Notes under the pieces: model-generated
What the model saw: only the letters and a program-made list of their open reading frames with translations
What the model was told of the DNA's origin: nothing
The model's database searches: none
Position numbers and translations under genes: made by a program
Assembly: GCA_027604005.1 (NCBI GenBank)
Contig: JADGJT010000600.1
Span: 1 to 10,365 of the forward strand
Length of the DNA stretch: 10,365 nucleotides
Origin: Dinochytrium kinnereticum
Taxonomy: Eukaryota > Chytridiomycota > Chytridiomycetes > Chytridiales > Chytridiaceae
Reading direction: 5' to 3'
Shown: in pieces, positions 1 through 6,858 of the stretch
Position numbering within the stretch: the stretch's first letter is position 1
Layout: every line of letters starts with the position of its first letter

Positions 1-66
1 ATTGCTATCTATCCTTTTATCTTATCCTGAACAAGACGCTGATATTCTTTAAAAATCCTTTTTCAG

Positions 67-1782
67 TACAAACCCATCATGCCACCGTCAACGATGTATA
101 GCTCTTCGATAAGAGATATTTTCACCTTCTTCAACAACGGTCTTCGATTTATGAAAAAGCTCAACACTGTCAATTCTTCCAAAAAGGAGGATCTTTACCT
201 TCTATTCATTAAGGTAATGAGACCGTTTTACAAGTATCAGTCCTTAACTTCATTCTAAAGGTTACTCATAAATCCCTCGAGCTTTACAAGGATGTCATCT
301 CAGAAGAATTCGAGACGATGCAGAATGAGAACTCGGACATGGCTATCGACTTCTCTGCAGAGTCCTGCATGAAACTCAACAATATCATCGGTGCCGCTCT
401 GCAACTAAAGTTTATATTCCACGAACTTGGTATCTCTGATCGAGCAGGGAAGATTAACCCAAATGCGAAGAGGACGGAGAATGCGGCTGAAAACTTCCAC
501 CGATACCAGATCCGGATTGTAAGGGCTTATGATCTGAAGATCTGTGATTTGACGACCAGTGATCCTTATGTGAGGATTAAGATCGGAGATGCGACTCTTG
601 CGGAAACCGACCCTATCTACAAAAACTTAAACCCCGTTTGGAATAAGGTAAAATTAACTTTGTGATTGCCTTTTATTACTTCTGACGCTCTTCTTTTCAA
701 TTCTAATCAATTAACAATTATTTTCGCTTTCCTCATCAGTCCTTTGACGTCAACCTCCCCGTAAGCGTCCAAGACTCCGAATCCTTCTTCAAATTCGAGG
801 TCTGGGATAAGGATGTAGGATTTTCCGATGACTTGTGCGGTGTGGCAACCAAGCAACTCTACCTCCGCGATTCAAAGTACTCAAACTACCTCACCCACGA
901 TGAGGTGTTTGATCTAGATCCGCAAGGAAGGCTGCTGATCCGTGTTCGTCGTATGGGTGAGATTGATGATATGGATTTCTGGATCATTCGGTCTCAGGAA
1001 ATCTTGAGCACTGCAGCTGAAGAGATGGTTTCTATTTTTGTTGATAGAGTAAGTGCGTTATGCTTGATAGATTTTATGCTGAAGCATCTAACTCATAACT
1101 CAATCTGACATTACAGATTATTCGTTATACATCTGCGGAGTGGAAGAAGATTCTTGACAAATATACCCCTAGCTCTTACATCATCAGCTTCCAATCCGCC
1201 GCCGTCCCCACAGAAGAAAAAATCGAAGAGGCTATGAAGCCCATCTTCATGTACCTCGAAAAATCCCTTAGCCTCTTCAACGAGACCCTCGACCGCCCCC
1301 GTCTCAACGAATTCCTCCGCAACACCTACCCCTTCCTGAACGAAGGCAACCGTCTCCAAAAATTCGACGCCGCCGCGAGCCGTCTAACATCAACCGCATC
1401 CACACCAAGCGCTGACATCACCTCCACCCCTACACTGGAGAAACAGCGTGAGAAGGAGATGGGGAGCCCATCCCTCCTTTGTCTGGTTGTCTGGAATGGT
1501 TTAGTCGAAAAACTGTTCCAGCAGTTGAGTGAGTTTGGAAGCGCCGATAAGAGCGTTAAGAAGAACAGGACGGTGCATGGGAAAGCTGCTGGGGGTGCAC
1601 AGAAGAAACCTTTAGCTGACGCTCAGAGGAAGCAGGTTCTGGTTTACGAACTTGTTTTGGAATATCTTAAGGCTTTCTTTTATTGTGAAGTTGATGGGAA
1701 TCATTATGGTTTTGGGCTGGAAAAGCTTGAAAATAGAGCTTATTTGGATTCGAGAGATTTGATCGAGTCGTTTGCTCTTTAA
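67..1782 (+). CDS. Munc13/Ync13-like C2 and MHD-domain protein, 3' part (5' truncated by window)
   Basis: The visible exons are 67-213, 261-647, 740-1048 and 1117-1782, joined in one frame to give 502 residues and a TAA stop. The introns are 214-260 (47 nt), 648-739 (92 nt) and 1049-1116 (68 nt), all GT-AG. Another intron ends at 66 (TTTTTCAG), so the start codon lies outside the window. Visible residues 1-120 end the first Munc-homology region (cysteine plus LNNI..A..L helix, about 84-106). A C2 domain spans about 131-250, with SDPYV and the loop WDKDVGFSDD; the calcium ligands D145, D150, D201, D203 and D209 are all present. The remainder is an MHD2 helical region with LNETL-like and LKAFFYC..DGNHYGFGLEKL segments. 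In this family (fungal Ync13, animal Munc13), such proteins act at the plasma membrane in vesicle tethering and SNARE-dependent exocytosis. The C2 domain should bind phospholipid, probably with calcium. The family call is from memory of the fold order; the exact orthologue is not certain. Confidence 0.85.
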
Positions 1783-1819
1783 AAGGTTGGGGACCTAGAC
1801 ATTTTATTACGTTTTGTGA

Positions 1820-1825
1820 AATAAA
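1820..1825 (+). terminator. Poly(A) signal of the Munc13-like gene
   Basis: A canonical AATAAA lies 37 nt after the TAA stop at 1780-1782, the usual place for a short fungal 3' UTR. It supports 1782 as the true end of the gene. Confidence 0.6.
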
Positions 1826-2344
1826 TATGAGTTTATTACTGGTGTGGTTAATACTTTTCTTCTCTGAATCAACCACAATTCTCTCCATTCGTAAACAATA
1901 CATATATAGTAAAACTGGATGCTTACCGCACTCCAACACACTGGCGACTGAGGATTGCTATCATATCACAGCAAGCTTGAAAGAAGTGTATTTTATTTCA
2001 AGGCCCGTTGAAACACCGTTTAAACATTTTTCCTGGACCCCAGTTGTCCCCACCCCTCCCACCGTTCCCAAAAAGTTACGGAACGCGAAGATGGCTGAAG
2101 AAGCGGCGGCCATGCGCCATAAACATAAGCAGAGATGGTTTCGACCACTTACTTTCAAGTCTTTTGTCTATAAATTCAATAATAAATAATAGTTGTTTTT
2201 ATCTTTTGCGGGGTCTATTACTCTTGTGGAAGTTCTTCCTGTGTGGTGTAGTTTTTGATGACGGGTTTGATGACTGCTCATGACTGGAAAGGAATAAGTC
2301 AAATTGAAATAATCCGAGGCAAAAGTCGCGCTAGATCTCTTTAT
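1826..2344. other. Intergenic region between convergent genes
   Basis: This is AT-rich sequence between the plus-strand gene ending at 1782 and the minus-strand gene whose likely stop is at 2345-2347. AATAAA signals occur on the minus strand (1992-1997 and 1832-1837) and on the plus strand (2181-2186), as expected for overlapping 3' UTRs of convergent genes. Open frames here (plus 1827-2189, minus 1961-2158) have no recognisable domain. A strong minus-strand 3' splice site at 2284-2285 (pyrimidine tract then TTTCCAG) may add a further exon to the minus gene, covered under findings. Confidence 0.5.
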
Positions 2345-3131
2345 CTAAGTCATCATCTTCCGGTAACAGGTCCATCTCCCAGTTTTGGAGGTAACAGGGG
2401 GTGACGACCAGTTTTGGTGGCAATGGTGGCAATTCGGCGTTGCACCTCGAAGAAGCACGGGGGTCGAGGACGATTTCGGCTGCTGGCCTTGAGCATGAAA
2501 GAGGAAGAGTCTTCCTCGCTGCCTCTTTATAAAAGTTAACATCACAAGTCAAAAAGAAAAAAAAACCTTCTTGATCCTGGGAGAAGGAGGGGGCGTGGTC
2601 GTTTGGCACGCTTGGTCCCGTACCTCCCTCACTGCCACGGCTGGGGCCGTTGGCGCAGGCCTGGGTATGTAGAAAGAAAGGGGATTATGGTGGGCCGTGA
2701 TTTCCTCCACCGTCAATGCCAAATTGATCGGGGCTTCTTGGGCCCCTCTTTCAACGAAATCCCGGACGCGCGGGAAGTAGCTGATGAAGGATCATGATGA
2801 GAAAAGGAATAAACACTTAGTTGAAAAACACTTACGCAAATGGATTCCTTTGGCCATCTGGCCTTCCCATCCCCAGGTACTTATCCCCATCAGCCCGATA
2901 TTGTCGTTTCGGGATCTTGATGGGCTGTGACGGGATAAAGGCGGGCTGGGGCGGTGACGGGGCAACTACGGGCGATGAATAAGGAGCCTTTGCCTAGGGA
3001 GTCCCAATAATGCGGGAGACCCAAAACCCTGTCCTTAAGCCGGCGCCACGATAGACTAGAAATAGCTTGCTTCGCCATGATGTTCCAAAAAGCATCATAT
3101 ATACGTCCGCCCAGGACAGTTTAGTCGACAT
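2345..3131 (-). CDS. Spliced minus-strand gene, unknown function, proline-rich, with a half zinc-finger-like C-terminus
   Basis: My model is complement(2345-2518, 2567-2780, 2836-2993, 3105-3131), giving 190 residues. The best supported parts are exon 2836-2993 (52 open codons) and exon 2567-2780 (71 open codons). They are joined in phase by a 55-nt intron with donor GTAAGT (2835-2830) and acceptor CATCAG (2782-2781). The next intron is 48 nt (2566-2519; T-rich, GTTAAC branch-like, GGCAG). The first intron (3104-2994, GTATAT to CCCTAG) is weaker. The start at 3131 was chosen because it keeps the frame and lies 54 nt downstream of a TATA box. The protein is proline-rich at its start (SSPVVAPSPPQPAFIPSQP) and again before the last exon (TTTPPPSP). 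The last exon holds CHHC, then 17 residues, then a cysteine, which resembles a GATA finger lacking its fourth cysteine. I do not recognise the family. The last exon is also open in a second frame, so the C-terminus is uncertain. Confidence 0.5.
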
Positions 3132-3184
3132 CAGCGGCTTAGGCGTTGGCTAGTTGCGGAAGGCTCTCATCATATCATGGTTGA

Positions 3185-3192
3185 TATTTATA
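3185..3192 (-). promoter_or_regulatory. TATA box of the minus-strand gene
   Basis: On the minus strand this reads TATAAATA. It lies 54 nt before the proposed ATG (3131-3129), which fits a short leader of about 25-30 nt. It is the main non-coding support for a gene start here. Confidence 0.45.
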
Positions 3193-3266
3193 GGTTAAGC
3201 CGTTAGAGAATAAACTTCAAAGCGGTGTATTCCCGAGTGGATGATGCGCGAATCCTTTAGGGATGA

Positions 3267-3271
3267 ATTGG
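3267..3271 (-). promoter_or_regulatory. CCAAT box of the minus-strand gene
   Basis: CCAAT read on the minus strand lies about 75 bp upstream of the TATA box at 3185-3192, a common spacing for the CCAAT-binding (Hap/NF-Y) complex. The short motif could be chance, but its order and strand match the gene model. Confidence 0.35.
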
Positions 3272-3686
3272 ACGTAAGCTGTTCAGTGTAGGAATTTCGC
3301 CAGCTCCCTTCACCCTTGCCTTACACTCCCTCATTGGAAGGCGGGACCTCTGCACAAGTGCTCCTGTTGATCACTTTGGATTGAATGCATTCTTGAGGTT
3401 CGTGCCTTGGAGGTTAACGTGTTAATCCCGCAAATTGCATACTGTCGGAGTGGTTCCTTTCAAGCTCATCTTCAAAAATAGCGCGCATTCTTCTATTATT
3501 CAGTCTTATCTTCATCTTCTTCAACATCCTCGCCTCAGATCAGCAACCCAGTCCTTCTCCTGATACCTTTGTACTTCACCTCCAGGAACGAAGTCGATTG
3601 GCCTTCTTTAATCCGCCCCACTCTCTTTTTTAACAAGTCTACAAACTCGGTAACATACAAGACCTCATGGATATTTGCATCAACAA

Positions 3687-3938
3687 ATGGTTGATGACTT
3701 GATCAACGATGACGACGATTACGGGTGAGTCTCAGATGACAGTTCTTCCCACCAACTAATCCTCTCCTTTATTACCTCTTTCTGAAACCACAGGACCCAA
3801 ACCACGTCCACGCCAGTACCTCTCATCGGCGAAATGAACGAGAGGTTCGTTTCCAAAATTCGCCTGGCCCCAACCTTAAGGCCATTTCTTTGGAACCCCA
3901 TCAGCGCTCCGAGCGCCTCAAAGATCAAGGCCATTTAG
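3687..3938 (+). CDS. Small spliced gene, unknown 60-residue acidic-then-basic protein
   Basis: Exon 1 is 3687-3724 and exon 2 is 3794-3938. The 69-nt intron has a perfect GTGAGT donor at 3725, a CTAAT branch site in CCAACTAATCC and a pyrimidine-rich CCACAG end. The phase-2 junction makes a glycine, and exon 2 then reads 47 codons to TAG (3936-3938). The protein opens with an acidic stretch (INDDDDYG) and then becomes more basic (KIRLAP, SKIKAI). I recognise no domain. The frame stays open upstream of ATG 3687 to a TAA at 3651-3653, so a further 5' exon ending near 3661 is possible. A 12-codon ORF starting at ATG 3667 overlaps the start in another frame. Two AATAAA signals follow at 4058 and 4076. 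It is divergent from the minus-strand gene at 3131 and may share its promoter region. The antisense strand is also open here, so expression evidence would decide. Confidence 0.45.
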
Positions 3939-4057
3939 GCCAACTCGGTTGTGGATGACGTTTTCTCGTTACCCACCAAGCGCAGGTGGACTGCAGGCTG
4001 GGCCAGCGCTTGAAAGGGGACTTAAGCCTAGGGCATTTGGTATTTAGGTTTTTTCTT

Positions 4058-4087
4058 AATAAAGGCTCTATTCACAATAAAGGCTCT
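4058..4087 (+). repeat. Direct repeat of AATAAAGGCTCT containing two poly(A) signals
   Basis: AATAAAGGCTCT occurs exactly at 4058-4069 and again at 4076-4087, six bases apart. Each copy carries a canonical AATAAA hexamer. They lie 120 and 138 nt after the TAG of the small spliced gene and probably serve as its 3'-end signals. Confidence 0.55.
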
Positions 4088-5146
4088 GCTTTACTTTTAT
4101 TCCTTTCTTTTTCGTTATAAGTTAGGGGTGGTGATTCCTTAGAATATATGGGCTATTGATTATAGATGGTTGAGTTGACTGATCAAAAAGCTTGAAGAGC
4201 AGTTTCGGAGGGCAAGTCTGTTAGTCATGAGCGAGCTTTCCTGCAGGCTGTATGATACGTTTCGCCGTGATGACAACGCGATTGGTCCCAAGGGACTGAG
4301 TCGCATCCGCAACTGCCGTTGAATCTCGTACCTAATTGGTCTGGGTGAATGTAGATCTGGAGATAGCTGGACTTGGTCGGCGGTCGCCACTCGCTGGATC
4401 GCGAGCCAATGATAGATATTAGCTGGTCCTTTCATTGCCATATCATAATCATACTACTCATACTCATCTTTTTCTGCAATTGCAATAATTTAGCTTGGCA
4501 AGTTGGGGACCCTTCTTTGTTTCGAGATCGATGCGAGGCGTGGTCGGAGATAAGTCGAGGCAAAGTGCATTATTATTATCTACGCCCAACACATAAACAG
4601 CCCGTGCAAGCTCTTAACAGCCAATGGCGAACGTCCTTTCCCAAAGCAAAGGACCCCATCATGAAAACAACGTGACCATCGGAGTCTAAATTCCCCCCAA
4701 AGGCTGTCCGATGACAATCAGCCATTAAAAATGGGGAGGTCCCCACTTCGGACTTTGGCTAATGCAAAGTGGAGTGAGACCCACCTTCCTTTTCCCCACC
4801 TCCCACGCATTCACCTTTTTTTGGTTTTTCCCTGGTTTTTTTTCTTGACTCCTCTTGGCTTACGGGTGACGTCGCTGGGGGCGTCTGAGACTCGTTAGGG
4901 AAGGTGAACCCACCGTTGACGGCTAAAAGATGCAGTTGTTTTCCTGATGTTTGTTGTAATAATAATAACGTTCGTGGTGCCAGAGGAGACGGTGCCGAAG
5001 AGGCGCACGGTACCGTGTCATGAGAAGGGGCTTGTATAAGCAGTTGATGGTGATGCGCGCTTTCATGGTATTTAAAAGAGGCGACGAGATGATCGCAACT
5101 GGGTAGTAGCCTTCCCCTTAATACCGTATGATGCGGTTTGTTCAAA
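4088..5146. other. Intergenic region with scattered promoter-like motifs
   Basis: I see no convincing gene in this stretch of just over 1 kb. Open frames on either strand (minus 4160-4441, plus 4373-4675, minus 4759-5145) lack domains and plausible splice structure. Promoter-like motifs are CCAAT at 4621-4625, the near-palindrome TGGGGA-GG-TCCCCA at 4732-4745, a CRE-like TGACGTCG at 4867-4874 and TATTTAAAA at 5069-5077. They may belong to a gene starting near 5147 or be distal elements of the gene at 6076. Confidence 0.4.
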
Positions 5147-5290
5147 ATGATTCAAAAGCGTGATTCCACCGCGTCCACCCCAGGAAAAGACATCCTATTC
5201 GGCATCAATGAATGCGCATCCCTTGGGGGGAAACAGAGCACGTCGCCGAGGGGGAAGGGATCGTCCGAGGGCGCAGAAGGGCTGCCCTGA
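5147..5290 (+). CDS. Short candidate ORF, 47 residues, unknown
   Basis: ATG at 5147 has adenine at -3 (TCAAAATGATT) and the frame runs 47 codons to TGA at 5288-5290. The product is hydrophilic and rich in Ser, Gly and Lys (it contains SLGGKQSTSPRGKGSS), with no domain. A TATTTAAAA motif lies about 75 bp upstream at 5069. Another ATG at 5129 opens an 11-codon ORF that overlaps this start. It could be a small protein, the first exon of something longer, or chance. No donor site is apparent in it, and the promoter of the next gene begins right after it. Confidence 0.2.
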   Translation: MIQKRDSTASTPGKDILFGINECASLGGKQSTSPRGKGSSEGAEGLP

Positions 5291-5302
5291 GGAGGGCGAC
5301 AG

Positions 5303-5312
5303 CGACGCGTCG
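5303..5312. promoter_or_regulatory. MCB (MluI cell-cycle box) within a perfect palindrome
   Basis: CGACGCGTCG is a perfect 10-bp palindrome with ACGCGT at 5305-5310. ACGCGT is the core bound by MBF-type APSES factors of fungi (Mbp1/Swi6, Res1/2-Cdc10), which drive G1/S genes. It sits 12 bp before a CCAAT box and 53 bp before the TATA box. I found no second ACGCGT in the window. Confidence 0.5.
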
Positions 5313-5323
5313 TCGGTCTCAAC

Positions 5324-5328
5324 CCAAT
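5324..5328 (+). promoter_or_regulatory. CCAAT box
   Basis: CCAAT lies between the MCB element and the TATA box at 5363. The MCB-CCAAT-TATA order within about 65 bp looks like a compact core promoter for the plus-strand gene downstream. Confidence 0.4.
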
Positions 5329-5362
5329 TGTGAAAGTAAAATTTTGGGTGGTGAAGCCCAGA

Positions 5363-5369
5363 TATAAAA
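5363..5369 (+). promoter_or_regulatory. TATA box of the gene at 6076
   Basis: TATAAAA is followed by a C- and CA-rich stretch (CACCACCACCACACCCACC type) typical of fungal start regions, so transcription probably begins near 5390-5400. The leader to ATG 6076 would then be about 680 nt before splicing. Confidence 0.55.
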
Positions 5370-5589
5370 ACACCCTCAACATCCATTCCCCCCGGCATCC
5401 TGCACACCACCACCACACCCACCCTGCGACCACCCTGCCATCCTTCCTCTGCATCGCCTACGCTCTCCCATCAACATTATCGCATCTGCTCTGCTTGAGC
5501 ATTGCTTCTTACCCCGTCTGCTCATCACACTTGGAGTTTCTGATTACCCTTTGAATCATCATCCATCGATCCTGAACCTGGGAGAAAAG

Positions 5590-5636
5590 GTGAGATATTG
5601 AGCGTGATCTTTGTCCAGTATCCATCTCCTTCGTAG
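5590..5636 (+). other. Probable 5'-leader intron
   Basis: The donor AAAG|GTGAGAT at 5590 and acceptor CTCCTTCGTAG ending at 5636 give a 47-nt intron, the same length as the first intron of the Munc13-like gene. An ATG follows immediately at 5637 and opens a short ORF. A second donor-like GTATGG at 5692 and acceptors at 6016 (GCAG) or 6035 (pyrimidine tract then CCAAG) could remove most of the rest of the leader. Confidence 0.4.
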
Positions 5637-6075
5637 ATGCACATTTCCTTGCTGTACACTTGCTTCCTCCCTCGATTATGCTGCTCCTTCGGTATGGGGG
5701 GTGGAAGCCGTGGGGGGGGGGTTTGTTGAACTGGACGAGGGAGGGGTGTTGGAGCCCCGTCAGGCTAGGATGATAGCAAAAAGTTCCACGGGGTGCGAGG
5801 TTCTTCCACATCCTTCCATTCTGCGCCTCACTCTGGATGGATGGCACTCATTGGAGGGTGGATGTAAATCCCTTGCGATAACATGAGCCACATTTGCTCG
5901 TCTCTCCCCATGTTTTTCTGTGCCGTTCCGTGACTGTGCTGAAATGGTTTCCGATCCCTTTGAGTTGCCACGTATTTGAAATGCGGGGGGTTAAGAAGGG
6001 GGGGGGGAGGTCGCAGTTTTTCTCCACTTCCCAAGTACTCACTCCAAACACACCCACCTCTACAATTGCACGCAC

Positions 6076-6858
6076 ATGTCTAATTCAACGCAATTCCTTC
6101 CCATTGACTTATCAGCCCCCACAACTGATCCATCCGTCGTGTCAGTGTTTGATCTCTGCACTTCAGCGTCCTTCATCAACTACTCCCTCCTCCGCACTAC
6201 CGCCATGAACTCCAACACCCAACCCATTTACTCCCCTATCGCTCTGGCCGCTGAGCCCACATCCTTCTCCAAGAAACGGTTATTCATGGAATCACCTCCT
6301 CGGCTCGACGAGCAACACACCGTCAGCATCGATAATGCCTCTTACTTTCCTTCCCCTTCATCGACAACTGCAAAGCCGCTTCGTGCGCCGCTGACTCCGG
6401 ATTCGGTGTCTCGTGTCAAGCCTGAAAAAGAGAATATGGAGGGTGCCAGTTTATTGTTGGCAGCTGCTGCGCTTTTAAATGGGCCGTTTTCGCGGTTTGC
6501 CGATGAGGACGATGACGTTGATTCAGAGATTTCGTCGCCTTACTCTCTTGAAGGGGATTGTGAGGCTGAGGATGAATTTGACTCACTGTCGGTGGTGGAT
6601 GATGTGTCTATTACTGGTTCGACTGCCGTTTCGTCAGACGCTGTTGAGGAAGATGAGGAATATCGATGCATGACCCCTATTATTTCGATAGACTTTAACC
6701 CTCGTAAGAGGTTGGCTGTGGCCTCTCCTTCTTGCCCTAACACACCTCCGAACACGCCTGGAAGAAGGAGTAACCCTGTTTGTCGGTTTGAGCTGGATCA
6801 AAGGCTTCGAGCTGTTGTGAGAAAACAGCTTAAGCTCTCTCATGAGGTTATTGCTTAA
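6076..6858 (+). CDS. Unrecognised 260-residue S/T-P-rich protein with cell-cycle type short motifs
   Basis: A single open exon runs to TAA at 6856-6858. ATG 6076 is the longest start; an internal ATG at 6205 (residue 44) has a better context (GCCATGA), so the start is uncertain. The frame is also open upstream to 5992, so a spliced upstream start is possible. There is no folded domain. Visible features in order are KKRLF (66-70, cyclin-docking-like), a KEN box (118-120), an alanine/leucine helix (125-134), acidic blocks (143-177 and 190-196), a basic PRKRL cluster (209-213) and a predicted helix at the end (FELDQRLRAVVRKQL). Nine S/T-P sites (53, 73, 93, 107, 154, 200, 217, 223, 227) include two full CDK sites, SPPR and TPGR. 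The MCB box in the promoter suggests G1/S expression. My best guess is a nuclear, CDK-regulated, APC/C-degraded protein, perhaps of the Whi5/Nrm1 repressor type. The coding call is strong; the function is inference. Confidence 0.75.
   Translation: MSNSTQFLPIDLSAPTTDPSVVSVFDLCTSASFINYSLLRTTAMNSNTQPIYSPIALAAEPTSFSKKRLFMESPPRLDEQHTVSIDNASYFPSPSSTTAKPLRAPLTPDSVSRVKPEKENMEGASLLLAAAALLNGPFSRFADEDDDVDSEISSPYSLEGDCEAEDEFDSLSVVDDVSITGSTAVSSDAVEEDEEYRCMTPIISIDFNPRKRLAVASPSCPNTPPNTPGRRSNPVCRFELDQRLRAVVRKQLKLSHEVIA

Noticed and set aside
1827..2189. Plus-strand 120-codon frame after the Munc13-like gene
   Set aside because: It starts just after the AATAAA of the upstream gene, has no domain, and overlaps minus-strand 3' UTR sequence.
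2890..3078. Minus-strand 62-codon frame starting at ATG 3078
   Set aside because: It overlaps exon 2836-2993 in another frame. That other frame joins in phase across the consensus intron, and this one does not.
3418..3633. Plus-strand 71-codon frame with a hydrophobic, signal-peptide-like segment (ILLLFSLIFIFFNILA)
   Set aside because: No ATG in frame, and the hydrophobic run comes from a CT-rich tract typical of a leader. It could be an exon only if a start lies in an unseen upstream exon.
3440..3700. Minus-strand open reading through the region upstream of the small spliced gene, with a possible 46-nt intron
   Set aside because: The stretch is natural-looking but has no clear start, and the better-formed plus-strand intron and poly(A) signals nearby argue for the other strand. 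It remains the main alternative here.
3719..3934. Minus-strand 71-codon frame
   Set aside because: Antisense shadow of the small plus-strand gene; it would run through that gene's well-formed intron.
4373..4675. Plus-strand open frame with an apparent hydrophobic segment
   Set aside because: It begins with GTG rather than ATG, the hydrophobicity comes from a T-rich stretch, and there is no supporting splice or poly(A) signal.
4759..5145. Minus-strand 128-codon open frame
   Set aside because: Low-complexity Ser, Lys and Gly composition with no domain or clear promoter. It overlaps promoter-like plus-strand sequence.
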